A stretch of 8,234 nucleotides of DNA. Source: SOKG01 sp964502665. GTDB lineage: Bacteria; Chloroflexota; Dehalococcoidia; SZUA-161. Where the stretch lies: the NCBI GenBank assembly GCA_964502665.1, contig CAZCXP010000114.1:1-8234 (forward strand), in the 5' to 3' direction. Under the pieces are notes generated by a model. It was not told the origin of the DNA, ran no database searches, and was given only the letters and a program-made list of their open reading frames with translations. Position numbers and translations under genes: made by a program. Below are positions 1 to 6,833 of this stretch, in pieces; the stretch's first letter is position 1; the number at the start of each line of letters is the position of its first letter.

Positions 1-2201
1 GGCAGGAATATGACCGCTCCGAAGAAGCAAAGGGTTATCCCGATAATAGGCACAAGAGCCAGAGAGTTCAGTGTGGGATGGGAGGAAAAGAGAAATGACG
101 AGAAGGCCAGGCAAGTGGTTGCTGTTGTGAGGAATATGGCCTTCCCCGTCCGCTGTACAACCTGAGGAAGCGAACCCTTGCCCTCTTCCAGATACCGGTG
201 AATGATATGGATGCCGCTATCTATCCCTATTCCAATAATCAAGGGCATCATGCTGATTGTGAACGCATTCAGGGTTGCTCCAAACCAGTCATAAGTTGCC
301 AGAAGCCCTACTATTCCGAAGGCGACCGGCATCAGCGAAAGGAGGGCGTAGATTGGGTTACGTCTCCTGATTCCAATATACACGATGACGAAAAGCGCTC
401 CTGAAGTCAGCGAAGAAAGGCGAATCATGTCATCTGTTACCATGTCGAGAAGCTTCGTTATCCTCACGGCCTCAGCGGTAACTTTGGGGTGGATCTCCCG
501 CAGCTCAGAGAGAAGTGTTTGTTGATAGGATTTCAGAAAGAGGTTCTGCTCCGGGGTTATCTTCAGCAGGAACTCCCCGTCTGAAACCCATCCTTCACGG
601 ATATTCTCCGGCAGGTCATTCCAGCTCATTGGAGATACGTTTACCCAGGGCACAGCCGCAAGTTCTGGATGAATCGCGATGGCTTGCTCGATTAACCCAA
701 GTTTCTCGTCTTGGTTTGCGGGAAGATAGTCATTAATAGACTCTACCTTCAGAATCCCATCTGCGCGCTGAAACTCACCGACACAACGGTCAAGCTCTGA
801 CTCCGATTCGACCAGGCAGGTAAGGTAATCGGGGTTATAGCCGAAGTTCGCTTTCACCTTCTCAAGTTGCCTGTACGTTTCGGTCTCGGTGGGCAGATTC
901 TCATAAAGGTTCTCGCTCAGCCGGGCATTTGGTGCCCTGATGCCGAATAGAAGGAAGAGGCCAAGTAAGGCCACCAGAACCACCGGGGCGAACCGTTGCA
1001 CTTGCGAGCCTGCCTTTCCGAGTATGTTGAATCTCGCCCGAACAGGTTTCAACTTCCCAAATTTGAACCTTATGGTGACCAGAGCAGGCAGCAGCACAAA
1101 CACCGCCACCAGAGTCAGGATCAGACCTGTAGCGCCGATAACGCCGAATTGATGAAGCCCTTCAGTGTCGGCGAAGTAGTAGGAGAAGAATGCCGCTGCC
1201 GTAGTCAGACAACCAAGGAAGATCGCTTTTCCTGTGTGGGTAAAAGTATGCTCGAAAGCGATTTCGACGTCCTCGTGCTTCTCCATTTCATCGGTAAACC
1301 TGGTCACCGAATGGATGCAATAATCAATGCCAATCCCCAATATCAGTGCGGCAAACACCACCGACAATACGTGGATAGAATCATATATTAGGAATACCAC
1401 TCCCATCGTCCAGACTATCCCGATGAGCAGCGGGATTGCACACAGAAGTGGTATGGAAAGACTTCGGAATGAAAGAAAAAGAAGGGCAAGGATCAATATC
1501 AAGGTTATTCCTGCCGTGCGGTAGAAGTCCTGAAAAGCCATCTTGTCGCCTTCATAGTCGATTATCCTCATGCCGCCTGTGAATCCCACCGCGAGCTCTT
1601 CATACTCCCTGTCCTCGTCCCTGGTCTGCTCGATAAGTTCTCCCAGATCGTCCAGAAGCGACCCCCTTTCATACACGGTCCTCATATTTACGTTAGGGGC
1701 TGTGTCTATGAGGTAGATCTTCCCGTTATCAGAGACGATATGTTTCGACGCGTTCAACTTCTCAAGCATAGACGCGCGCAGGCCCTCGAGGATCTGCGGT
1801 GTAAGGGCGGGATTGGCGAGCATACCGAGGTACTCTTCTGGCAAGTAAAGAATTCCCTTTTCACCCACAAAGCTGAAGTCCTGCTCGTATCGTATATTCT
1901 TCCAGCGATCGTCCCCCCGCAATTTGTCCACCAGCGACTCCACGTAGGCCTCAGCGGAGGCAGCATCCGAGTTTGAGCAGTCCACCACAATAGTCACCGG
2001 GTCCTGCTCGCCGAAACTCTCCTTAACATGTTCAGCCATGACCACATCAGGGTCGTCTGTGCTTAGGAATGCGTCCATACCGCTTTCTACGGTGAAATTG
2101 GAAGCAGGGATCAACGCCAGCCCAGTGACAGCCGCCACTATCAGTATCGTTATTATCGGGTGTCCGGTGGTTGCCCTTACCAGGTGATGTACCATCCTCA
2201 T
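1..2201 (-). CDS. RND/MMPL superfamily exporter, 3' end beyond window
   Basis: An open frame of 733 codons with no stop runs to the left edge. By family, this is a proton-driven inner-membrane exporter of the RND/MMPL type (COG1033-like); the cargo is unknown. The layout is the duplicated RND plan: TM1 at about residues 15-33, a large extracytoplasmic loop to about 220, five helices, TM7, a second loop, then five more helices. The proton-relay acids are visible in both halves: D293 in GIGIDYCIH (TM4, the GxGxDY motif of MMPL proteins) and D661 in GIGIDSGIH (TM10). The visible end, GITLCFFGAVIFLP, is the twelfth helix, so only a short tail is missing. The ATG at 2201 is chosen because an in-frame TGA lies at 2220-2222 and a GGAAG sits about 8 bases upstream; ATG 2195 is the alternative. 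No adaptor (MFP) or outer-membrane channel gene is seen, so it may act alone. Family assignment is firm; the substrate is not. Confidence 0.93.
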   Translation of the reverse strand, partial: MRMVHHLVRATTGHPIITILIVAAVTGLALIPASNFTVESGMDAFLSTDDPDVVMAEHVKESFGEQDPVTIVVDCSNSDAASAEAYVESLVDKLRGDDRWKNIRYEQDFSFVGEKGILYLPEEYLGMLANPALTPQILEGLRASMLEKLNASKHIVSDNGKIYLIDTAPNVNMRTVYERGSLLDDLGELIEQTRDEDREYEELAVGFTGGMRIIDYEGDKMAFQDFYRTAGITLILILALLFLSFRSLSIPLLCAIPLLIGIVWTMGVVFLIYDSIHVLSVVFAALILGIGIDYCIHSVTRFTDEMEKHEDVEIAFEHTFTHTGKAIFLGCLTTAAAFFSYYFADTEGLHQFGVIGATGLILTLVAVFVLLPALVTIRFKFGKLKPVRARFNILGKAGSQVQRFAPVVLVALLGLFLLFGIRAPNARLSENLYENLPTETETYRQLEKVKANFGYNPDYLTCLVESESELDRCVGEFQRADGILKVESINDYLPANQDEKLGLIEQAIAIHPELAAVPWVNVSPMSWNDLPENIREGWVSDGEFLLKITPEQNLFLKSYQQTLLSELREIHPKVTAEAVRITKLLDMVTDDMIRLSSLTSGALFVIVYIGIRRRNPIYALLSLMPVAFGIVGLLATYDWFGATLNAFTISMMPLIIGIGIDSGIHIIHRYLEEGKGSLPQVVQRTGKAIFLTTATTCLAFSSFLFSSHPTLNSLALVPIIGITLCFFGAVIFL

Positions 2202-2211
2202 CTCATCACTT

Positions 2212-2242
2212 CCACTGGTTCACTACATTCTACCACTGGTTC
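2212..2242. repeat. 10-bp direct repeat at the RND promoter, likely operator
   Basis: CCACTGGTTC occurs at 2212-2221 and again at 2233-2242, identical and 21 bp apart start to start, which is two helical turns. Read on the gene's strand, the upstream copy fills the spacer between the -35 and -10 boxes and the downstream copy starts at the expected first transcribed base and runs towards the Shine-Dalgarno. Each copy contains the small palindrome CCACTGG. A repressor bound to both copies would lie on one face of the helix and block polymerase; this role is inferred. Confidence 0.55.
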
Positions 2243-2255
2243 CGATAGCTGTCAG
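2227..2255 (-). promoter_or_regulatory. Sigma70-type promoter of the RND exporter gene
   Basis: On the minus strand CTGACA (2255-2250, 5 of 6 matches to TTGACA) is followed after exactly 17 bases by TAGAAT (2232-2227, 5 of 6 matches to TATAAT). Transcription would start near 2220, giving a leader of about 20 bases before the ATG at 2201. The spacing and position make this a convincing promoter by eye, although no start site has been mapped. Confidence 0.6.
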
Positions 2256-2346
2256 GCCAACTCAGGTTACTCAGATGAGCCATTGATTCAGCAGGCCTCG
2301 GTCTACCCGTCCAAAGCTCCAACACTCCCCCTATAGTACGAGCGTA

Positions 2347-2374
2347 TTGACATTGACGGGGTGAATCTTCTAAA
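2347..2374 (+). promoter_or_regulatory. Possible promoter for the small membrane protein
   Basis: TTGACA (2347-2352, perfect -35) is followed after 16 bases by TCTAAA (2369-2374, 4 of 6 matches to TATAAT). Transcription would start near 2381 and give a leader of about 148 bases before the ATG at 2529. The -10 box is weak, so this is a plausible but unproven call. Confidence 0.35.
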
Positions 2375-2397
2375 CTCCATACAAAATTGGAGGTGCT

Positions 2398-2488
2398 ATG
2401 ACAGCAAAACTCTGACAAACAGGCCCACACAGATGACAATGAGTCAGGAGCATCTATGACCGGCACTCAATTGTAAGCGGTGAGCCTG
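2398..2488 (+). promoter_or_regulatory. Structured leader with tiny ORFs before the small membrane protein
   Basis: Two nested helices can be drawn. The outer one pairs 2420-2428 with 2480-2488 (8 pairs, one C/A mismatch). The inner one pairs 2436-2444 with 2465-2474 (9 pairs, one bulged A). The 20-base loop (2445-2464) displays AGGAG and, 5 bases later, an ATG. Tiny frames with good context are present: 2398-2415 (MTAKL, GGAGG 4 bases upstream), 2433-2459 (MTMSQEHL) and 2456-2476 (MTGTQL), the last two overlapping as ATGA. The rest of the 2256-2528 gap holds no gene I can support. No T-run follows the helices, so control, if any, would be translational. It matches no riboswitch class I recognise. 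Confidence 0.35.
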
Positions 2489-2528
2489 CACAAAACTGCG
2501 TTAATTAGAGTTCAGGAGGGAGAAAAAC

Positions 2529-2801
2529 ATGAGCGAGAAAACAGGTGCGAAGTCAATTATTCCAAGCGGCAAAGAAATCGGTTTCATGGTTATTAGGGGA
2601 TTTGGGCTTTTCCTCAGCGTCTCGGGCATGGTTGGCATGGCACTCATCCTCGGACCGCTGAACCATATAATGCAAGACATGGAATTTACCCTGGTTTTCG
2701 GAAGTAAGCCTCCGGCTTTCTTTTCATGTATGGGGCTTGCCGTGGTAGGAGGCGCTTTGGACTTTTTTGCCAACCTGGGTCTAAAAGGATTGGAGAAATA
2801 G
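2529..2801 (+). CDS. Small two-helix membrane protein, unknown function
   Basis: A 90-residue protein that I do not recognise. Two hydrophobic segments are visible, about residues 17-44 and 63-85, separated by a short polar stretch (NHIMQDMEF) and a GSKPP turn. The N-terminus is polar and Lys-containing (MSEKTGAKS) and the C-terminus ends KGLEK. The second helix carries an acid, D78, in GGALDFFANLG, and both helices are Gly-rich, which suits tight packing or oligomer formation. A near-perfect AGGAGG (2514-2519) lies 9 bases before the ATG, good evidence that it is translated. A frame on the opposite strand (2501-2815) is its shadow. It is preceded by a long structured leader and converges on ilvD 26 bp away, so it is probably transcribed alone. 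Integral membrane location is well supported; the role is unknown. Confidence 0.75.
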   Translation: MSEKTGAKSIIPSGKEIGFMVIRGFGLFLSVSGMVGMALILGPLNHIMQDMEFTLVFGSKPPAFFSCMGLAVVGGALDFFANLGLKGLEK

Positions 2802-2804
2802 CGA

Positions 2805-2835
2805 TGCCCTGGCAAGCCTCCTGACGGTTAGGGCA
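2805..2835. terminator. Weak hairpin between convergent genes
   Basis: TGCCCT (2805-2810) can pair with AGGGCA (2830-2835), with a small inner GGC-AA-GCC hairpin just inside. It sits between the stop of the small membrane protein (2799-2801) and overlaps the ilvD stop codon (2828-2830), where a two-way terminator would be expected. There is no T-run on either side and the outer loop is long, so the call is weak. Confidence 0.2.
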
Positions 2836-4411
2836 GTCTGAGAACGGCCCCCGTGCTGGCTGAAGTCACCAGGCTGGAATACCTTTTGAGGTAGCTCTTC
2901 ACCTCCCTCTTTAGAGGTGGCGGTGACCAGCGGGCAAGCCTGGCGTCTATCTCCTCCTTGGGAAGCTTGACATTCAGCGTCCTCTGGGGAATATCGAACT
3001 CGATTATATCCCCTTCCTCAACCACAGCTATCGGGCCCCCTTCCATAGCCTCTGGGGATATGTGCCCTATCGCAGCACCGCTGCTGGCCCCGGAGAATCT
3101 GCCATCAGTAACCAGGGCCACATCACCCTCCAATCCCACCCCGACTATGCAGATCGTGGCGACCACCATCTCTCTGAACCCAGGGCCGCCCTTGGGGCCC
3201 TCGTACTTGATAACCACCACATCGCCTTTGTTTATCCTGCCACCCAGAATGGCTTCCACAGCCTCCTCCTCGATATCGAAGACCCGCGCTGGGCCCTCGT
3301 GCCTTAGCATCTCCGGTCTCACCGCCGCTTGCTTGACCACCGCCCCCTCCGGAGCCAGGTTCCCATAGAGGATAGCCAGTCCCCCCTCATGGTCGTAAGG
3401 ATCGTCTATGCTCCTGATGACCTCCTCCCTGGTAATCTGGGCATTCTCGATGGTCTGCCCTATTGTCTCTCCGCTCACGGTGAGGGCATCGAGGTGAAGC
3501 AGGTCTTTCTTGGAGAGCTCCTTCATCACCGCCCCAAGCCCCCCGGCCTCATAAAGGTCCTTGATGAAGTACGGGCCCGAGGGGCTGAAGCTGCATAGGC
3601 GGGGCGTAGTTCGACTCATGCGGTCGAAAAGGCCCAGGTCGATATCGACCCCAGCCTCATCAGCGAGGGCCATAAGGTGCAGGATGGTGTTGGTGCTCCC
3701 CCCGATGGCCATGTCCACCCTGATCGCGTTCTCAAAGGCCTCCCTGGTGAGAATCTGCGCGGGAGTTATCTCTTTTTTCCACAGCTCCATAAGTGCCACC
3801 CCTGACCGCTTGGCCAGCCCCCGGCGGCGGCCGTAGACAGCGGGGATGCAGCTATTCCAGGGCAGGGCAATCCCCAGGGCCTCGGCCATGCAGGCCATGC
3901 TATTGGCGGTGTAAAGCCCGGGGCATGAGCCGCATCCGGTAAACTCGAAGAGGAGGGCACCAGGCCTCTCATCCGTCCCAAAGCTCTGGGCAAGCATCGG
4001 CCCCCCATTGATTATGATCGCGGGGATACCGAGTCTCGCCGCCGCCATCATCATCCCCGGGGTGATCTTGTCACAGCCGGTGACCAGCGCCATAGCATCC
4101 ATGGTATTGGCTTCGATCATCGCCTCGATGGAGTCGGCGATAAGCTCCCGGCTGCTCAGGGGGTAGCACATGCCGCCGTGCCCGATAGTCAGCCCGTCGC
4201 AGATGGCGATGGTGGAGAACTCAAAGGGCGTTCCCCCACCCGAGATAATCCCCTCCCTGGCCGAGCCCGCGATGTCGTCAAGATGAACGTGGCCTGGCAC
4301 CAGCTCATTCTGCGAGTTGACCACGGCAACCATAGGCCTCTCCATCTCTTCTTTGGTTCTGCCCATGGCCTCAAAGAACATCAGTCTGCCTCTTACTCCA
4401 TCGCTCCTCAT
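2828..4411 (-). CDS. ilvD: Dihydroxy-acid dehydratase
   Basis: IlvD dehydrates 2,3-dihydroxyisovalerate and 2,3-dihydroxy-3-methylvalerate to the 2-keto acids of valine and isoleucine synthesis, in the cytoplasm with an iron-sulfur cluster and Mg. The 527 residues open with MRSDGVR, typical of the family. Landmarks are VPGHVHL (38-44), CDG (71-73), GCDKITPGM (112-120; cluster Cys113), GCGSCPGLYTANSM (159-172; Cys163) and, near the C-terminus, DGRFSGASSGAAIGHISPEA. Gly40 stands where [2Fe-2S] enzymes have Cys, the pattern of the oxygen-sensitive [4Fe-4S] class as in E. coli. The stretch between GGPML (136-140) and GCGSC is about 28 residues shorter than usual, which accounts for the short total length. 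The related dehydratases Edd and sugar-acid dehydratases are less likely because the motifs match IlvD throughout. AGGAGGT (4419-4425) lies 7 bases before the ATG. No other ilv gene is in the window. Confidence 0.95.
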   Translation of the reverse strand: MRSDGVRGRLMFFEAMGRTKEEMERPMVAVVNSQNELVPGHVHLDDIAGSAREGIISGGGTPFEFSTIAICDGLTIGHGGMCYPLSSRELIADSIEAMIEANTMDAMALVTGCDKITPGMMMAAARLGIPAIIINGGPMLAQSFGTDERPGALLFEFTGCGSCPGLYTANSMACMAEALGIALPWNSCIPAVYGRRRGLAKRSGVALMELWKKEITPAQILTREAFENAIRVDMAIGGSTNTILHLMALADEAGVDIDLGLFDRMSRTTPRLCSFSPSGPYFIKDLYEAGGLGAVMKELSKKDLLHLDALTVSGETIGQTIENAQITREEVIRSIDDPYDHEGGLAILYGNLAPEGAVVKQAAVRPEMLRHEGPARVFDIEEEAVEAILGGRINKGDVVVIKYEGPKGGPGFREMVVATICIVGVGLEGDVALVTDGRFSGASSGAAIGHISPEAMEGGPIAVVEEGDIIEFDIPQRTLNVKLPKEEIDARLARWSPPPLKREVKSYLKRYSSLVTSASTGAVLRLP

Positions 4412-4451
4412 AGCTCAGACCTCCTCTCCGTATCGAGGACGCATCCCCGGT

Positions 4452-4488
4452 TTTCAAGCATTATAACCCTCAAACCTGGAACTTGAAA
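4452..4488. repeat. 7-bp inverted repeat across the ilvD promoter
   Basis: TTTCAAG (4452-4458) and CTTGAAA (4482-4488) are exact reverse complements with centres 30 bp apart, about three helical turns. One arm covers the expected ilvD start site and the other covers the -35 box, leaving the -10 box between them. The position suits a dimeric regulator, but a 7-bp repeat over this distance could be chance. Confidence 0.3.
4460..4488 (-). promoter_or_regulatory. ilvD promoter
   Basis: On the minus strand a perfect TATAAT (4465-4460) lies 17 bases after TTTCAA (4488-4483, only 3 of 6 -35 matches). Transcription would start near 4453 and give a leader of about 40 bases ending in the strong Shine-Dalgarno. 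A weak -35 with a perfect -10 fits a promoter that depends on an activator, but this is inference. The leader is too short for a T-box or a peptide attenuator. Confidence 0.5.
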
Positions 4489-4541
4489 GCCCAGCCTCTT
4501 CTGCTCAAAGAGAATTGGGATGTGCTTAGACGGTGGCAGCC

Positions 4542-4570
4542 TTGACAGTTGCTTGATATGGGGGCATAAT
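4542..4570 (+). promoter_or_regulatory. Strong sigma70 promoter of the oxidoreductase operon
   Basis: A perfect TTGACA (4542-4547) is followed after exactly 17 bases by CATAAT (4565-4570, 5 of 6), an 11 of 12 match overall. Transcription would start near 4577, about 50 bases before the ATG at 4626. It is divergent from the ilvD promoter, with about 54 bp between the two -35 boxes, so a shared regulator is possible. This is the best promoter match in the window. Confidence 0.7.
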
Positions 4571-4586
4571 CGGGCTTCATGGGGGC
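4558..4586. repeat. 8-bp direct repeat at the oxidoreductase promoter
   Basis: ATGGGGGC occurs at 4558-4565 and 4579-4586, again 21 bp apart start to start. The first copy runs from the spacer into the first base of the -10 box; the second lies just after the expected start of transcription. This is the same geometry as the repeat at the RND promoter, with a different sequence. A repressor site is a reasonable inference but the repeat is short. Confidence 0.35.
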
Positions 4587-4625
4587 TGAGGCGGTGGCAC
4601 CACAGAGGAAAGGCGGGGAAGGGAG

Positions 4626-6833
4626 ATGAGTGCTTTGGGCGAAGAGAGAGTTGTTCGCACCGTCTGCGGCATTGAAGATGGTACGCGTTGCGGTATCCTG
4701 GCTCATGTCAGTAATGGTGTGCTGGTTAAGGTCGAGCCCGCTGATTTCCCGGATCGGAGATTCCGTCACGTGTGTGCCAAGGCCTTGTGCAGTCCAAAGC
4801 TGGTCTATCATCCCGACAGGTTGAAGTATCCCCTGAGGCGGGTCGGGGAAAGGGGTGAGGGGAGGTGGCAGCGCATATCGTGGGACGAGGCAACGGACAT
4901 CATAGTGAGCAAGCTCAGGGAAATCGGCGAGAAGCACGGCTATGCATCCATAGCCTTCGTTGTCGAGAAGTTGGCCTACCTCAGGCTAGCCAGCGCCCTT
5001 GAGACCACAATGGTGAACCCCATAGGTTTCGGCGACGCTGCCGGGCCTTGCGGCGACGAGATCAGCTACGGCACCCACTACGGAGGTCTCTACACCATCG
5101 GTTTCCAGAACCCTACAATGTGTGTGATCTGGGGGGGCAATCCCGCTGAAACCCACCCCTTCCAGTGGCGAAGGATCAGAGACGCCAAGGAGGGGGGAAC
5201 CAGGGTGGTGGCGATAGACCCTCGCTTCACCACCACTGGATCAAAAGCAGACGAGTATGTATCGATCCGGCCGGGCACCGACGCGGCTCTGGCATTGGGA
5301 ATGATGAACGTGATCGTCGAAAGGGGCCTTGATGATAAGCCCTTCATCAGCAGGCATACGGTAGGCCCATTCCTGGTGCGGCGTGAGGACGGGCTATTCT
5401 TGAGAGAAAGTGAAATCATGCCCGGTGGTTCGAACGAATATGTTGTCTGGGACACCCAGACCAACAAGCCCAGGCTTCACAATGAAGAAGGGGTAACACC
5501 GGCGCTGGAAGGTGCTTACGACGTCGACGGCATTGAGTGCAGACCGTCGTTTCAACTACTGGCCGACCTGGCGAAGCAATATCCGCTGGAGAAGGCCTCT
5601 GAGATAACCGGAGTGCCGCCGGGGACAATCGAGAGGCTTGCCATTGAGTACGCCACCCGCAAGCCGGTGGCCTCTTATCGCGGAATGGGCCTGCAAAGGA
5701 CCTTCCACGGCGATTTGAGCTACCGAGCGATAACTGCTCTGGCGGCAGTAACGGGAAATATAAACCTTGGTGGTTACTCCGAGGGCTACCGGCGGTTTCT
5801 GTTCAACTCAGGAACTATCCTGTTTGCCGACCGCTTTCCGAGCCCCATGCCGTTGCTGCAGTCATACGAGGCAATCCTAACCGGTCAACCATATCCGATC
5901 AAGGCGTTGTGGCTTGCCGGGCAGAACTTCATGAACCAGAACCCCGATAATAATAAGATTCTCAGAGAGCTCGTGCCACGCTTGGAGTTCATTGCGGTGG
6001 CCGACATGTTCATGACCGCCAGCGCGCAACATGCTGATGTCGTGCTCCCGACCTGCAGCTTCTTTGAGCACCTTGACCTGGTCACGCCCATAGACGTCCT
6101 CAGCCCCTACGTGCAACTGCAACCAAAGGTAATAGAGCCTCTGCATGAGTCGAAATCAGACCGGGACATAGTGAATGAAATAGGGCTGAAAATGGGTCTT
6201 GGGGAGGACTTCCAACTGAGCGCCGAGCAGTACGTCGAGCGGGTGCTTTCCTCAGGCCATCCTTCAATGGAAGGGATAACCCTGGAAAAGCTGAAGGAGG
6301 GGCCGGTTGAAGCTGCCCCCTATGGCGTTACGGGATTTCGCACTCCCTCCGGCAGGATAGAGTTCTACTCCGAGCGCATGAAGGAGTTTGACCAGGAGCT
6401 ACCGATCTACATCGAACCTCTGGAAAGTGCGCGGCAGCCCCGGGCTGAGAACTACCCTCTGAGCTACCTATCGGCGCACACCAAGTATGGGAACCACTCT
6501 CTCCTGGCCAACATCGCGTGGCTGAGAGAACTGGACCCCGAGCCCCTACTCGAGATGAACGCCGTGGATGCTGAGCAGCGTGGTATCCGGGATGGCGATA
6601 TGGTGGTGGCGTTGAGCGATCGAGGAAAGGTCAAGCTGAAGGCCAGGATCCACCAGGGGATCAGGCCGGGGGTGGTCAACATAAATGAGGGATGGTGGCA
6701 CCATCATTTTGCGGAGGGCACGTTCCAGGCGCTTACCCACGCCACCATCAATCCAGCGCAAATGGCGGTATTCGAGCCAAACGCAGCCATGTACGATAAC
6801 CTCGTGGAAGTGAAGAAAGCAGGCGAGGAATGA
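4626..6833 (+). CDS. Molybdopterin oxidoreductase, catalytic subunit (DMSO reductase family)
   Basis: A 735-residue cytoplasmic-type catalytic subunit expected to bind bis-molybdopterin guanine dinucleotide and one iron-sulfur cluster. Order: cluster domain (about 8-66, ending in YHPDRLKYPL), cofactor-binding body (about 67-600, with WGGNPAETHPF at 169-179, PFQWRR, VVAIDPR and DVVLPTCSFFEHLD), and the C-terminal dinucleotide-binding domain (about 612-730, with GIRDGDMVVALSDRGKV and NEGWWHHHF at 687-695). Cys142 in AGPCGDE is the likely molybdenum ligand, as in the Nap, Fdh-Cys, Phs/Psr and acetylene hydratase types. Cluster ligands visible are Cys14, Cys22 and Cys50, with Asp18 where the second Cys would be. 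There is no Tat signal: the protein starts directly with the cluster domain. A purine-rich GGGGAAGGGAG abuts the ATG. The gene overlaps its electron-transfer partner by 4 bases. Substrate is not assignable; thiosulfate/polysulfide-reductase-like or an undescribed relative are both open. Confidence 0.9.
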   Translation: MSALGEERVVRTVCGIEDGTRCGILAHVSNGVLVKVEPADFPDRRFRHVCAKALCSPKLVYHPDRLKYPLRRVGERGEGRWQRISWDEATDIIVSKLREIGEKHGYASIAFVVEKLAYLRLASALETTMVNPIGFGDAAGPCGDEISYGTHYGGLYTIGFQNPTMCVIWGGNPAETHPFQWRRIRDAKEGGTRVVAIDPRFTTTGSKADEYVSIRPGTDAALALGMMNVIVERGLDDKPFISRHTVGPFLVRREDGLFLRESEIMPGGSNEYVVWDTQTNKPRLHNEEGVTPALEGAYDVDGIECRPSFQLLADLAKQYPLEKASEITGVPPGTIERLAIEYATRKPVASYRGMGLQRTFHGDLSYRAITALAAVTGNINLGGYSEGYRRFLFNSGTILFADRFPSPMPLLQSYEAILTGQPYPIKALWLAGQNFMNQNPDNNKILRELVPRLEFIAVADMFMTASAQHADVVLPTCSFFEHLDLVTPIDVLSPYVQLQPKVIEPLHESKSDRDIVNEIGLKMGLGEDFQLSAEQYVERVLSSGHPSMEGITLEKLKEGPVEAAPYGVTGFRTPSGRIEFYSERMKEFDQELPIYIEPLESARQPRAENYPLSYLSAHTKYGNHSLLANIAWLRELDPEPLLEMNAVDAEQRGIRDGDMVVALSDRGKVKLKARIHQGIRPGVVNINEGWWHHHFAEGTFQALTHATINPAQMAVFEPNAAMYDNLVEVKKAGEE

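Noticed and set aside
996..1391. Plus-strand frame of 131 codons
   Set aside because: It lies inside the minus-strand RND exporter, which shows a continuous frame with transmembrane helices and the GIGIDYCIH motif.
2230..2466. 78-codon minus-strand frame upstream of the RND gene
   Set aside because: It overlaps the exporter promoter and the structured leader, and its sequence has no protein-like pattern or start signal.
2501..2815. 104-codon minus-strand frame opposite the small membrane protein
   Set aside because: The plus-strand frame has a near-perfect Shine-Dalgarno and two clean hydrophobic helices; the minus frame has neither.
4626..4700. Tat signal peptide on the molybdopterin subunit
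   Set aside because: The N-terminus has no twin-Arg followed by a hydrophobic stretch and goes straight into the cluster domain.
4470..4937. 155-codon minus-strand frame across the ilvD-oxidoreductase gap
   Set aside because: It covers both promoters and the start of the oxidoreductase gene, has no recognisable motif and no Shine-Dalgarno; a shadow.
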